This document shows positions 45,188 through 57,622 of a stretch of 64,000 bases of DNA, in pieces; position 1 is the stretch's first letter; each line of letters begins with the position of its first letter. Source of the stretch: Megascapheus bottae (lineage: Eukaryota > Chordata > Mammalia > Rodentia > Geomyidae); NCBI GenBank assembly GCA_024803745.1, contig JANJXV010000004.1, positions 55,904,858-55,968,857 on the forward strand. The letters run 5' to 3'. Position numbers and translations under genes: made by a program. The notes under the pieces were generated by a model. The model saw only the letters and a list, made by a program, of their open reading frames with translations. It was not told the DNA's origin and ran no database searches.

Positions 45188-46975
45188 GTTTACTTTATTT
45201 TATTGTAAGGGTAATGTATAGAGGGGTTACAGTTACATTTGTCAGGTATTGGGCAAATTACTTCTAGAACACTGATACCCCTTCTCTTATATTTGTCCTT
45301 ATTTCCATCCCCCACCCCCTCTCAATTGGCTTTTCCCCTTCCCTCCCTTCTCTCTTCTTTCTTTTTTTTTATTGTAATTAGTAAAAGGGTTACATGATAT
45401 TTGCCAGATAGAAGGTGCATTAATTCACATACATTGATACCCTTTCACATGTCTTGGTACCCATTTCCCTCCCCCCCACCCCCCCCACCCGTCTTGGTTT
45501 TCCCCCCTTCCCTATCAAATTTCAAATATCCAAATACAAATAAATTCAATATATCAGATAACAAAGTGAGATACTATACCAATATGAGATAACCAAGGGA
45601 CAGCAAAGGAGATGAGAGACAACATAGTACATTAAGGACAACAATCAATATCCTGGAGGTCCTTTCAATTAGCTTCACATTATATGGCCTTATGTATCAA
45701 GATTTTGCTCTATTGCAGATCTCTGCTAGTAGAGCCCAAGGTTTCTACTGATTATGACGAATGAGGGAAACCATTGAGCCTAAGTTCCTTTGAGTCTGGC
45801 TTACTTCACTTAATATGATTTTTTCTAAGTCTTTCCATTTCCTAACAAATGGGGCGATGTCATTCTTTCTGATAGCAGCATAGAATTCCATTGTGTACAA
45901 ATACCACAACTTGTTGATCCACTCATCAACTGAGGGACATCTAGGTTGGTTCCATATCTTTGCTATGGTGAATAGTGCTGCAATGAACATTGTTGTGCTA
46001 GTGGGTTTAGTATGTCCTTGTTTCTGGATGGTTGGGTAAATGCCAAGTAGTGGAATTGCTGGGTCATAGGGGAGTTCTATGTTTAGCCTTTTGAGGCACT
46101 GCCACACTGCTTTCCATAGTGGTTGAACGAGTTTGCACTCCCATCAACAGTGTAGTAGTGATCCCTCCTGGCCACATCCCCTCCAGCATCTGTTGTCATT
46201 TGTTTTCCTGATCCTGGCTATTCTAACTGGAGTGTCCCTCCCTTCTTTCAGATAAACAAATAAACATCTATACAATACACCAGGTAACAAAGTCAGAGTA
46301 ACCACAAGGGATTAACAATAAGGGGAAAAAAAAGACAAAAGAAGTAACTTCACATAGTACATCAAGAACAACAATCACACAAGATAAACCTCATGTTTCC
46401 ATATCCTAGAGTTCATTTTGTGTAGTCTCATCCTGTATGGCCATATGTACATAGCTTTGGAGCTATTGTGATCCTCTGCTAGGAGAATCCTAGATGTGTA
46501 TTAATTTTACAAATAAAGGGAAGTTCCTTTGGGTCTGGCTTAGTTCACTTAATATGATTGTTTTCCCAAATCTTTCCCTTTCTTTATAAATGGGGCAAAG
46601 TCATTCTTTCTGACTGCAGCGTAGAATTTCATTGTGTATAGTATCACATCTTGATCTATTCATCTACTGAGAGGCATCTGAGTGGGTTCTGTATCTTAGC
46701 TGTGGTAAATAATGCTGCAATGAACATTGTTGCGCTAGTAAGTTTAATATGGTCTTGTTTCTGGACCTTCCGGTAAATGCCGAGGAGTGGGACTGCTGGG
46801 TCATAGGGAAGCTCTATGTTTAGTCTTCTGAGGAACTGCCATACTGCTTTCCAGAGTGGTTGAACAAGTTTCCACTCCCACCAGCAGTGTAGTAGCATAC
46901 TGTTCTGGCCTCATCCCCGCCAGCATCTGTTATTAGAGTTCTTGATAATGGCTATTCTAACCAGAGTGAGGTGAA
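45188..46975 (-). mobile_element. LINE-1 3' end interrupted by a second L1
   Basis: 3' UTR at 45188-45351 and continuation at 46234-46975 with ORF2 C-terminal coding on the minus strand (46898-46656, PYDPAVPLLGIYRKVQKQ). The interruption is another L1 of the same broad type. Confidence 0.9.
45361..46233 (-). mobile_element. Younger LINE-1 3' end nested in the older L1
   Basis: About 870 bp, 5' truncated. The ORF2p C-terminal region is still open for 120 codons on the minus strand (46107-45745), through PYDPAIPLLGIYPTIQKQ and EFYAAIRK. tccctcccttct before and at 46234 is the target repeat. Confidence 0.9.
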
Positions 46976-47000
46976 GGGAGGTGACCTTCAGAAATATCCA

Positions 47001-47232
47001 GTAAGGCCAGGTGCCAGGGCTCATCCTTGCAATCCTAGCTACTCAAAGGCTGAGATTTGATTGCAGTTCAAAGACAGCCAGGGCAGAATAGTCCATGAGG
47101 CTTTTGCTCTCTAACTACATAAAAGCTGAAGTGGAAGTATGGCTCAAGGGGTACAGTACCAGCCTTGAGTGAAAAAACTAAGTGATGCACTCAGGCCCCG
47201 AGTTCAAGCCCACTACTGGCACACAAACACAA
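47001..47232 (+). mobile_element. 7SL/B1-like-Geo SINE
   Basis: Complete, diverged dimer ending in cactactggcac. Confidence 0.86.
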
Positions 47233-47637
47233 AAAATATCCTGAGGGCAGGTAGAGAGCTGCAATGTATTCAGAATATGCTCTCACAGCTCTGGAAGTTA
47301 GTAAGCCATGTTTGGATACAGACTTAAAGTGTATATTTGTCTTCTAATAATGATAAAGGTTTACTCCCTGGAACTTAAGCACATATTCCAGATTCCCTAT
47401 ATTGTACTAAAGACAATATGAAGAATTTGGGAAAGGGTATTTAACTGTTGTTTCCATGTTTCCTGTTTTATGTTTCTCTGTTTTGCTATTGTGTGTGTTT
47501 TGCTTTAGGACCTTGGGTTTGTAAGGTTTGATATAGTCAGGTATGAAAGAGGCTAACTCAGCAAACATAATGTCCTCTTTATTTTTTTTTGCTTCCTATC
47601 TAATCTTGGGCTTTTTTGTTTGGTTTGTTTGCTTTTG
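47233..47637. other. Unassigned stretch
   Basis: No gene or recognisable repeat. Confidence 0.5.
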
Positions 47638-48080
47638 TTTTTGGTGCTAATACTGGAACATAAACCCAAGGCTTAGGCATTGTCTCTTAGCTTTTCTCCT
47701 GAAGGCTGGTGCTCTACCAGTTGAACCACAGCTCCAGTTCTGGCTTAAAATTTTATTTTTTTTGCCAGTCCTGGGGCTTGAACCTAGGGCCTACGTACTG
47801 TTCTTGGACCCTTTTTGCTCAAAGCTAGTGCTCTGCCACCTGAGCCACAGTGTCATTCCTGGCTTTTTCTGTATATGTGGAACCAATGGATCGAACTCAT
47901 GCATGCTAGGTAAGCACTCTACCACTAGGCTATGCTCCAGGCCCCATTTCTGGTTGTTGAGGGGTTAATTGAGGATAAGAGTCTCACAGACTTTTCTGCC
48001 TGGGTGATGTCACATTGTGATTCTCATATCTTAGCCTCCTAATTAGCTAGGATAGCAGGCATGAGCCACTGGGTGTCTGG
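47638..48080 (-). mobile_element. 7SL/B1-like-Geo SINE split by a younger SINE
   Basis: Geo half 47638-47750 and B1-like half 47945-48080 flank the nested element. Confidence 0.84.
47755..47944 (-). mobile_element. IDL-Geo SINE nested in older SINE
   Basis: Both halves present; deletion of about 10 bases around the B box. Confidence 0.87.
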
Positions 48081-48124
48081 CATTCTTTTGGCACTTTTAT
48101 TTTCTTTGAAAAGAAAAGTACAAA

Positions 48125-48362
48125 GCCAGGTGCTAGGGGATCATGCCTATAATCCCAGCTGGTCAGAAGGCTAAAAATCTGAAGAGCATGGTTTGAAATC
48201 AGCCTGTGCAGGAAAGTCTGTGAGACTCTTGTCTCCACTAAACGACTGCAAAAGCTTAAAAGGGGAGCCTTGGCACAAGTGGTAGAGTGCTAACCTTGAC
48301 CAAAAGAAACTCAGAGTCAGTGCTCAGACCCTGAGTTCAAGCCCCAGGACCAGTGTGCGAGT
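48125..48362 (+). mobile_element. 7SL/B1-like-Geo SINE
   Basis: Complete dimer whose tail is replaced by the adjacent AC repeat. Confidence 0.88.

Positions 48363-48407
<45 letters not shown>
48363..48407 (+). repeat. (AC)n microsatellite at SINE tail
   Basis: About 22 units, preceded by gtgtgcgagtg. Confidence 0.97.
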
Positions 48408-48408
<1 letters not shown>

Positions 48409-48794
48409 CCAGAGAGATAAAGTCAATGGTCTCCAGATCTTGGCTAGGTAAGTTCTTCTAGTTCTTTAATCTTGCCTGAATGAGGTATTCAAGATTTGGG
48501 GATTTTATTAGGACCATAAAAGGATTGGTTCAGAAATATATAAACCCACAAGATGAAATATACTTATGCATAGTTAATGTAAGCATAAATACATAGAGCA
48601 AATCACTTAAAAAGCACTAGCCTAAGATGGTTTTGGGTCAAGTCTGAAACACTTACTGCTCTGCTGAGCTATGGTCAAAATTAGAGATGAAGTGAGCAGT
48701 CTGTCTTGGCCTTGCTCTCATGGCTCTTGTTCCACGTGTCTGCTCAAAGGTGGACAGATACTTTTATCTACATCATGTTTGTTTTCCAAGCTTG
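48408..48794. other. Unassigned stretch
   Basis: No gene or recognisable repeat. Confidence 0.5.
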
Positions 48795-49222
48795 CTCTCT
48801 TTGGATCTTTAGCCCTCTTCCACTTACTAATGGAGTGGTTGTTTCTTTAAGGATTTATTTTTGGGGATTTTTGAGCTCTGAGTATATTTTAGATATGAGA
48901 CCCTTGCCAGCTATATAGCTAGTGAAGATTTTCTCCCAATTTGGGGCCTTTCTATTTAACTTGATAGCTATGTCCTTTGCCATGCAGAAGCTCTGCAGTT
49001 TAATGGAATCCCATTTGTCCAGCTTTTATGTGATTTGTCGTGTTTCTGGATCTTTAGTTAGGAACTTTCAACATGTTCCAAGGCCCTATTCCTGCCTGTC
49101 ATATTTTCAGATATCTGCTTTTACTGTCAGTTCTTTGATCCATTTGAAATTGATTCCGGGGAAGGATGGTAAATAAGGATCGAACTTCAATTTTCTGTAT
49201 GTGTATAGCCAATTTTCTCAGT
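48795..49222 (-). mobile_element. LINE-1 ORF2 internal fragment
   Basis: gatatgagacccttgccagc, then tttgccatgcagaagctctg and ttgatccatttgaaattgat are antisense L1 ORF2. Neither the 3' UTR nor the 5' end is present. Confidence 0.88.
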
Positions 49223-49474
49223 GATCTTTTACAAGTAGATGCCATGATTAAAGAGATGGTGGAGAATGGTGAAAGGGGTGACACTGATGCACTTTACTCA
49301 TTGACTGACATGTTGAACTGAAATCTCTATGCAAGATAATAAAATAATAAAAATACCTTTGTAACTTATTTTTTCCTCTTATATTTTTATTGCATGCTGT
49401 TGTGTTCTTGTCCTGGAGCTCTGGAAGAAAACAGCATTAAAGTTCTGTTTCTGCCCTTAAGAAACTTAGTCTTG

Positions 49475-49646
49475 GGCCGGGAGGTTAGCGTAATGGTAGG
49501 GTGCTTGCCTGGGTTCTATTGCTCGATACCACATATATAGAAAAAAGCTAGAAGTGGTGCTGTAGCTCAAGTGGTAGAGCTCTAGCCTTGAGAAAGTCCA
49601 ACGACAGTGCTCAGGCCCTGATTTCAAGGCCCAGGACTAGCAAAAA
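49475..49646 (+). mobile_element. IDL-Geo SINE with target-site duplication
   Basis: aagaaacttagtcttg (49459-49474) and aagaaacttaatcttg (49647-49662). About 18 bases are deleted between gcttgcct and gggttc. Confidence 0.93.
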
Positions 49647-49726
49647 AAGAAACTTAATCTTGAGTAACTTCTGAAGAAGTTTCAGCAGGGATTGAAAGAA
49701 AACTCAATTTAAAATCATTTGTGGAA

Positions 49727-49957
49727 ACCAGGCATGCTGCCTACACTTGTAATCCTTGCTACTCAGGAGGCTGAGATCTGAGGATCTCTAGGATCTCAGT
49801 TCAAAGCCAGCCTGGGCATGAAAGACTGTGAGACTCTTATCTCCAATTAACCATTAGAAAACCGGAATAGCTTAAGGGGTAGGGTAGTATCCTTGAGCTG
49901 AAGAGCTCAGGGACATTGCCCAGGTCCAGAGTTCAAGCCCCATGACCAACAAAAAAA
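49727..49957 (+). mobile_element. 7SL/B1-like-Geo SINE
   Basis: Left half with a short local duplication (gaggatctctaggatctcag) and a shortened start of the Geo half. Confidence 0.88.
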
Positions 49958-50679
49958 TATCATTGGAGGAAAAATAGAGGAGGTATTAGCTTATATAATA
50001 GAATTCCTGATTTCTGTTATGGCCTGGGACTTCAGTTTTTCTTCTGTTTTTCCAGTTCTTGTCCCTACTTGGCTCGTGTTTGAATCTGTAGGTTCTTGAA
50101 TTTTTACCAAAGTCTTTAGGCTCCCTAGCTCAGTGGTTCTTCTTGGCCATATCCCCTCCCCAGCCAATCAGTGGGACTTTTCCTAAGTTATATATGGGAC
50201 TCTTGTGCTGGGGTGAAGTCAATGCTACCAAAAGCACAGGACTTAGCATAAGAGAAGGAGCAGATGTGTAGAGAGGAATTTAAGCAGTAGAAGCAGAGGA
50301 TTAGAAGCTGGGTGTGAAGTGCAACGCCCAAAACAAATGTGAGAACATGAAGGGAGTAGATGAATGTCTTAAAGTATATGGTGCTGGGCCATCAGAGGAA
50401 TATTTGATGCACTGTTTGACAGGTCAGGGTTGTAGAACTGAGGAAATTCTTTTTGAGCAGAAATCTGAAAATAATTGGATCCTTCCACTGGGATAGAGAG
50501 GAAGAGACAAGTCATGGACGTTGCCATGCAGCTTCTCCCTTTCCCTGACACATTAAAGAATTAGTTTGGAGGTCTCCTTTATGTTTTATTCCATGGCTTT
50601 TTCACTATTTGTATTGGTTATCTCAATTCTATTCCCTTATGTTACCTTTTCTGATTTCCCGGCTGCACAAAAATCAACA
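49958..50679. other. Unassigned stretch
   Basis: No recognisable repeat. Opposed 60-codon frames at 50314-50551 look random. Confidence 0.5.
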
Positions 50680-50960
50680 TTGGAGCCTGGTGTGGTATCT
50701 GATGCTTATAATTCAAATGTGGTTTGAAACTAGATTAGGAAAAAAGTTAGTGAGAACTTTACTGGTATACGTTTATCATTCCAGCTATGTGGGAAGCATA
50801 AATAGTACGGTCAATTTACAGGCTAACCCAGGCAAAAATACAAGATGCTACAGGTAAAACAAAACAAAACAAAACAGGAAGCAAAAGGGGCTTTGGATGT
50901 AGTTGTGTTAAAGCATTGTCTAGCAAGTGCAAGGCAATGAATTCAAACAAATCAACAAAT
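50680..50960 (+). mobile_element. Old B1-like and ID-like SINE sequence
   Basis: ggagcctggtgtggtatctg and atcattccagctatgtggga resemble B1 starts; aaggggctttggatgtagtt to gcaatgaattcaaa resembles ID. Boundaries uncertain. Confidence 0.5.
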
Positions 50961-51487
50961 AAAGTGGTTGTGTTGAATTCCTAAATCTCTAAACTGAATA
51001 ATAATAACTTCAACAAAGAACTATTTCCTACAGGAAATTTAAGATAGTTTTCTGTATTTGTGAGTTCTGCACATATGAATCCAACCAACTGCAAATGAAA
51101 AATATGAAGAAAAATATTGTATCTGCCCTGGATATATACAAATTGTCTTTCTTATTATTCTGTAAAATACAGCACAACAATTATTATGTTAGGTATCATA
51201 AGTAATCTAGAAATGATTTCATGTTTTCAGGAGGATGTGCATAGGTTATATGTAAACACTGTCAACTTTGAACCTGAGCATCTGCCGATTTTCTGTTTCT
51301 ATCCTTTATACCCAATTTTTGAATACTGAGAGGACAAATGTACATGTAAGGTGAATTACTCATGATTAGATTTGGACCATAGAATAGTAAAAAAATGAGA
51401 ACTGTACATGACACTAAATAAATTACCAAAAGATAAACAATTTACATAAAGTTTGTCACCATAGATGATGATTTGGGGGTTAACTTT
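50961..51487. other. Unassigned AT-rich stretch
   Basis: No gene or recognisable repeat. Confidence 0.5.
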
Positions 51488-51489
51488 CT

Positions 51490-51925
51490 AAGATGTGTGT
51501 TGGTGACTCACATCTGTAACCCTAGCTACTCATGAGGCTGAGATCTGAAGATTGCTGCTTGAAGCCAGCCTGGGCAGGAAAGTCCATGAGATTCTTATCT
51601 CCAACAACCTATCAAAAAATAGCCTGGGGGCTGGGAGTTTGGCCTAGTGGTAGAGTGCTTGCCTAGCATGCACGAAGACCCAGGTTCGATTCCTCAGGAC
51701 CACATACATAGAAAAAAGCTGGAAGTGGTATTGAGGCTCAAGTGGTAGAGCCCTAGCCTTGAGAAAGCCCAAGGACAGTGCTTAGACCCTGAGCCCAAGC
51801 CCAGGACTGGCAAAAAAAAAATAGCCTGAAGTAGAGGTGTGGCTCAAGTAGTAGAGGGCTAGCCTTAAGCAAACCAAAGCTCAGAGACAATGCCCAGGCC
51901 CTGAGTTCAACACCAAGGGCTGGCA
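51490..51925 (+). mobile_element. 7SL/B1-like-Geo SINE split by a younger SINE
   Basis: Left half 51490-51626, Geo half 51830-51925. Confidence 0.88.
51627..51822 (+). mobile_element. IDL-Geo SINE nested in older SINE
   Basis: aaaaatagcctg occurs on both sides (about 51615 and 51819). Complete and well preserved. Confidence 0.93.
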
Positions 51926-52424
51926 TATCCTCACATCCACAGATATATACACAGATACATGTGTTCACAAAGACGCACACAAATACAAATGATCTGATAT
52001 TGAGAATCACCATTGTAACTATGAAACAAAGTAGAAGGCACAAAGAGAAGACTGATATGCTAATGTATTAAAACTAGATAATTCTGTAAAATAAAATAAT
52101 ATTAAACCCCAAATATAATGGTGTTCTTCCATAAGAAGATGAACACTGAAATTCAATTTATTTACTTCAGATTGATTTCATTAATATTAAAAAATTCTCC
52201 AAAACCAACCAGGAAAAAGAAAGGAAAACCCACAAGAAAATATGATTCAGAAAAGAAATACTCATTTAAAATTATGACTGCTTATTTCAAAATATAAATG
52301 CTTATTTTAAACTATGAATAAGTGTCCAAGCAATCTCATAATTAGAAGGAATGGAAATGATATGCCCATAAGAGCCTATATTTTCACTTATCAGATTATC
52401 AAATACCCTAATTTTGTTTGTGTT
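51926..52424. other. Unassigned AT-rich stretch
   Basis: No gene or recognisable repeat. Confidence 0.5.
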
Positions 52425-52627
52425 TGTGTTAGTTCTGGTGCTGAACTCAGGGCCTGTGTGCCATTTGTGCTCAAGGTCAGGGTTCTACCACTTGAACAAC
52501 CGCTTTACTTCTGGCTTTTTGGTGGCTAATTGGAGATTAGTGTTTGAGGAGCTGGCTTTGAACCATGATCCTGAAATCTCAGTCTCTTAGTTGCTAGAAT
52601 TACAGATATGTGCCATTGGCATCTGGC
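52425..52627 (-). mobile_element. 7SL/B1-like-Geo SINE, shortened
   Basis: Deletions in both halves; ends in ccattggcatctggcc. Confidence 0.83.
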
Positions 52628-53324
52628 CTCTGGCTTCAAATACCTCAAACTTGTGCAACACAGTGCTTTGTTAAATAATGTGGGGAGATAGGCACTCATA
52701 TATTTCCTGCTGGAAATTTCAATTAATAATTCTTTCTGGAGGGAACTTGGCCACAGCTATCAATATGAATTTGTCTATTGAATTAATATTCTTTGCAGAA
52801 AGAAATAAAAAATTAATCCTTTAAGTATCGCTTAGAAAGGTGCTAGTTTAATAAATTATAATATACTTCTATGTGGCATACAATGCAACCATTAAACATA
52901 ATAAGTATAAAATAATATTCAAATAAGTAGAGATCAGAAAAGTGCATATCTTTCAGTGCAACATGCCTAAGCTGTGTGTGAATTTTCTTATTTGATACCT
53001 CTGGGATGACACAGACAGAGGTAGGAAGGGACAATGTTTTGTGCATCTATTGCCTATTCAAAAAAGTCTGGGAAGTCAGCTGCCTCACATGATATGCCAA
53101 GTTATCTAATGAGTAAGCTTATAAAGTCATTTATAAAATAAGCAATATGAAACACAAGTAAGAAATAACTTATCAGTACTAACCTAATATCCTGAATTAG
53201 GCTGATTTGACAAGTAAAAGAAAGGTTGGAGTAGGAAGATAAAGTTCCTTGATCCTAAGCAGACTGAAGCTTTCCTCCATCCTGAGGATGAATTTTTCTA
53301 TGTCATATCTTTCCAAAGTTTAGT
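52628..53324. other. Unassigned AT-rich stretch
   Basis: No gene or recognisable repeat. Confidence 0.5.
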
Positions 53325-53450
53325 ACAAAGCTTAGCTCATTGTGGGTGTTTAGTGAGTGTTAAATAATAATAATAGCTATTTATGGATCACTGCACTATT
53401 TGATAATTCTTTCTCTTCATTGAATCACACCTTTTAGCAAGCCATTTTTA
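53325..53450. repeat. MIR-like ancient SINE sequence
   Basis: ttgtgggtgtttagtgagtg and aataatagctatttatgg resemble MIR 3' ends meeting head to head; strongly diverged. Confidence 0.45.
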
Positions 53451-53859
53451 AAATGCATTCCTAACTAAATTAAGGTGCAATAACTCCCAGCAAGAATTGA
53501 TATTTATATATAAAAGAGAACTGGCACAAAACCCAATGTTTTAAACTACAACTTTCCAATTCCCGCTTGGTGGCATTAATAATGGTGCCCTTTGCAAATG
53601 TCTTTTCTTCCTTCAAATATGCTGTTATAATTGTGATGGGCTAGCTGGAAGGCGTAGTCTTCCCATTTGTGTTTTTTCCAATTCTCTTCTTTTTGCTTTT
53701 ATATTTTGTGGTATGCTGTGGGAAGAAGGGGTTTAAAGGGAATAATAAGTTAATTTTAATCTTTAATTGCCCTTACTATTAGTTGGTACATGAGTGCATG
53801 AGGTTGATTGCTGAGGTCCCTTAGAGGCTGATATTCATCTATGTGCCTTGCTACCTTTC

Positions 53860-54086
53860 TCCTTTTGGTGCCAGACCTGAGGCTTGAACTCAGGGCCCAA
53901 GTGCCCAAGTGTCCCAGTGTCCCCTAAGCTTTTTTTTTTTTTTTTTTTTTTTTGCTCAAGGCTAGTACTCTGCCATTTGAGCCACTTCTGACTTTTTGGA
54001 AGTTCATTGGAGATATGACTTTCATAGATTTTCCTGCCTAAGCTTGTTTGAACCATGATCCTCAAATCTCAGTCTCCTGAATAGCA
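53860..54086 (-). mobile_element. 7SL/B1-like-Geo SINE
   Basis: The Geo half contains small tandem repeats of cccaagtg and gtgtccc, then an inserted T-run of about 23; the B1-like half is cut at cctgaatagc. Confidence 0.82.
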
Positions 54087-54099
54087 AACCCCCACTGAA

Positions 54100-54422
54100 T
54101 GTTTGCAGTTCCAATTCCCATAAATACTTCGTACCCTTACCCAGAAAGCTCTTTTTCTGTGCCAGGTAAACCCCATGTCAGCATTCCAAGCTGACCTCCT
54201 GGCTGCGTCTTCCCGGAGCAAAGCAGAGTGGAAGATCTGCCTCCCCCATCCCGCAGAGCAGCAGGGATGTCCTGCGCTCTGGACAGCTCTGCTTCTGGGA
54301 ATGTATCTCCCATTAGAATCTGAGCTGTTTTTCAGCAAGCATGTTTAATATTGATCTTGAATCCCCAGTGACTGGACTATAGCAGGCGCTCAATAAGTAT
54401 TTCCTGAAGCAATGTGTGAATA
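54100..54422 (+). repeat. L2 LINE 3' end
   Basis: ttagaatctgagctg, then cttgaatccccagtgact and ctatagcaggcgctcaataa are the L2 3' end pattern. Confidence 0.7.
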
Positions 54423-54424
54423 AT

Positions 54425-54525
54425 CAGTTTTGAGTTTTCGTCTTAGCTCTGCTAATAGTAACTGTGAGTTCAAGACATTGAATAACTTTTCCAGATTCCA
54501 GTTTTCTTAAGTAAAAAATGAATGG
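54425..54525 (+). repeat. MIR-like ancient SINE
   Basis: cttagctctgctaatagtaa, then attgaataacttttccag and ttcttaagtaaaaaatgaa follow MIR. Confidence 0.62.
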
Positions 54526-54556
54526 GTGTGTTAAAGCCCTCTCAGGTCTGCTCGAT

Positions 54557-54558
<2 letters not shown>

Positions 54559-54602
<44 letters not shown>
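54559..54602 (+). repeat. (GT)n microsatellite at SINE tail
   Basis: About 22 units at the tail side of an antisense SINE. Confidence 0.97.
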
Positions 54603-54603
<1 letters not shown>

Positions 54604-55050
54604 CTGGGGCTAAAAAGGGCCAGGGTTTTCTCCCTGAGCTTTCTTTTTCTTTTTTCTTTTTTTTTTTGCCAGTCCTGGTGCTTGAACTCAGGGCCTGAGC
54701 ACTATCCTTGTGATTTCTCAAGGCTTGAGCTCTACCACTTGAGCCACAGCACCACTTCTGGCTGTTTTCCATGTATATGGTACAGAGGAATCGAACCTGG
54801 GTCTTTGTGCATGCTAAGTAAGCACTCTACCACTAGGCAAAACTCCCAGCTCTCCTTGAACTTTCTTGTTCAAAGCTAGTGCTGTAACACTTGAGTAAGC
54901 CCTCCACTTCTAGTCTTTTGGTTAATAATTGGAGATGAGGGTCTCATGGTCTTTCCTGACTGGGCTGGTTTTGAAATGAAATCTTTAGATCTCAGCTTCT
55001 ACTATATTTCTAGATAGAATTACAGTAGAGAGAAACGGATGCCCAGTGGC

Positions 55051-55052
<2 letters not shown>
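54603..55052 (-). mobile_element. 7SL/B1-like-Geo SINE split by a younger SINE
   Basis: Pieces 54603-54645 and 54855-55052 flank the nested copy; tccctgagctttct and tccttgaactttct mark the site. Confidence 0.82.
54656..54854 (-). mobile_element. IDL-Geo SINE nested in older SINE
   Basis: Complete, with an interrupted T-rich tail. Confidence 0.9.

Positions 55053-55107
<55 letters not shown>
55053..55107 (+). repeat. (CT)n microsatellite at SINE tail
   Basis: About 27 units, directly before an antisense SINE. Confidence 0.98.
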
Positions 55108-55109
<2 letters not shown>

Positions 55110-55345
55110 GCCTTTTGTGCTGGTTCTGAGGCTTGAACTCAGGGACTGGGCACTATTCCTGTATTTCCTTGGCTGAAGGCTAGTGCTTTACCTCTTGAGC
55201 TACAGCACTCAGCCTTTTCTGAGTAGTTTATTGGAGATAAGAGTCTCAGGGATTTTTTCTGCCTGGGCTGGCTTTGAACTGGGACCCTTAGATTTCGGCC
55301 TCCTAAGTAACTAGCAGTATAGGTGTGAGCTACCAGTGCTTAGCA
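55110..55345 (-). mobile_element. 7SL/B1-like-Geo SINE
   Basis: Complete, diverged dimer. Confidence 0.86.
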
Positions 55346-55364
55346 GTTTTTGACCTCTTCTTCT

Positions 55365-55690
55365 TTTCAGTATTGGGTTGTGAGTGGTTCCATGCTTTCT
55401 AGGCAGGTGCTCTACCAATTCAGTAACATCTACAGTTCTTGTTGCTTTAGTGATTTTTCAAGCAAGATCTTCTTTCTGGGGCTGGCTTTAAACTGTGCTT
55501 CCCCAGTTTCTTAATCCTCCCGAGTAGTTGGGGTGACAGGTACAGGCCACTATGGTCTCTCTTTTCCCCCTAGAAGATGGGGAGTCTCCCTAACATTTTT
55601 ACTGCCTGGTCGACCTGAAATCATGTTCCTTCTGATCTCCATCACTTGGGTAGCTAGGGTTCTCGATGCGAATCACCGCCCCTAGCTTGA
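55365..55690 (-). mobile_element. B4-like (ID plus B1) SINE and a B1-like monomer
   Basis: gtattgggttgtgagtggt, then aggcaggtgctctaccaatt (ID part) is followed by ggggctggctttaaactgtg and gagtagttggggtgacaggt (B1 part). A second B1-like unit covers about 55575-55690. Confidence 0.62.
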
Positions 55691-55691
55691 T

Positions 55692-56635
55692 TTTCTTATT
55701 TATGTGGCTCAGATGAGGAGGATCCTGTTGGTATATTTTTAGATGATTGTCTTGTTATTAAATAAGAAAATTTCCTCACTGTGCAAACAAAAATGCCACC
55801 TGCATAATGCCCCTCTGTTTCTTTGGCCCATTCTCTGTGAACGAATAAAACATACATAAAAATGCTTTCCGTAAGGCAATTTGTTCTTGCTTAGAAAACT
55901 AGCCTTGGGAATGAGATGGAAAACAGGGTATGGGTTGTTATTTATTATTTCTGCATGAATGAATGCTGAATACTAGTGTTGGTGATAAGCCTCTTTCCCA
56001 TGGATGTGTGACTTTACTATGGCTCTTGAATTTTTCTGGAAACCTGAAACACTGGTATAATCTTTATTCTTGGCAGTGAGAGCTTTCATGTTCATGAATA
56101 CTGAGCCATTCTCCCACACAGTTTCCAGTATCAGCACACACACAGTAAATATAGTTCACAAAATGAAGTTTAGGGAAGGAGTAAGTGAACCTACCGAGAA
56201 TGTCCCAGGAATATTCTCCATGCTTTAGTAGTTACATATACATTGTTTTGGACTTAATTGTCTGCACTCTTAATTACAACTACCATCATCCACCATGCTT
56301 TAAATTTTTTTTTAAAGCAAATCGAACATTTCCCTGTACTCCAGTCAAGAACATGATCCTGGGCCATAGGTTCATGTGTTTGTTATTTATTGACTCTCCT
56401 GTGGATGTCAGGCTGTGCCTCTGCTGGGACAGGAGAGCCAGGTAAGTAATAAGTGCTAAAAGAATCAGGAATCACTGGAGGACATGGATTTAAGACAGGT
56501 TATCTAGGTGAAGTTCTGCAGTATTGCAGCTCTTCAAAGGAGTTGGACTTGGACTAGGTTAAAAATAGGGAAATTGTCTCTGATCTTTACTTCCTCTTCA
56601 TTTATGGCATAAGAATCCATATAACTATGCAGATG
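55692..56635. other. Unassigned stretch
   Basis: No gene or recognisable repeat. Confidence 0.5.
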
Positions 56636-57004
<369 letters not shown>

Positions 57005-57188
57005 AATGGAACCCAGGGCCTCATGCTTACAAGGCTGTGTGGCCACACCTCCAGCTCCCTTTTACATTGTTATTTTCTAGGTAAGGTCTTCCTCTCACAA
57101 ATTTATATTATAGCTAGCTTCCAACCAGGACCGTGATCTCTGCCTCCCAAGGACCTAGGATTGCAGGTTTAAACTACTGTGCCCAGCT
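57005..57188 (-). mobile_element. B4-like (ID plus B1) SINE
   Basis: ggaacccagggcctcatgct (ID part), then ctctgcctcccaaggaccta and gtttaaactactgtgcccag (B1 part). Its A-tail side is the long pyrimidine tract. Confidence 0.68.
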
Positions 57189-57272
57189 CTGTGCTTTACT
57201 TTCTGCCTTTAAAATAATGATAGCAAGGACAGAGTTACATAGCACCATTATATTACAGGCACTATTTCAAGA

Positions 57273-57368
57273 CCCTTCCTTCCTTCCTTCCTTCCTTCCT
57301 TCCTTCCTTCCTTCCTTCCTTCCTTCCTTTCTTCCTTCCTTCCTGCCTTTCTTTTCTTCTTTCTTTTT
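57273..57368 (+). repeat. (TTCC)n tract at SINE tail
   Basis: TTCC units with a few interruptions, degrading into TTTC, before an antisense SINE. Confidence 0.97.
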
Positions 57369-57374
57369 GTTACA

Positions 57375-57622
57375 TTGTTTTGTCAGTCAAGAAGCTTGAA
57401 CTCAGGGCCTGGGCTCTGTTACTGAGCTTCTTTGCTCAAGACTTGTATACCACTTTGAACCACAGCTCCAACTTCTGGATTTGAGTGGTTAATTAGAGAT
57501 ATGAATCTCTCGGGGACTATTCTGCCTTGTCTACCTTGGCTGGCTGTGAGACATGTGATCCTCAAGGTCTTAGCCTCCTGAGTAGCTAGGATTACAGGAG
57601 TGAGCCACTTGAGCCCAGGGCA
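57375..57622 (-). mobile_element. 7SL/B1-like-Geo SINE
   Basis: Complete dimer, with extra cttgtctaccttgg in the B1-like half. Confidence 0.87.

Noticed and set aside
45745..46107. 120-codon frame with PYDPAIPLLGIYP as a possible gene
   Set aside because: It is the C-terminal end of L1 ORF2p in a 5'-truncated element, so it is kept only as part of the L1.
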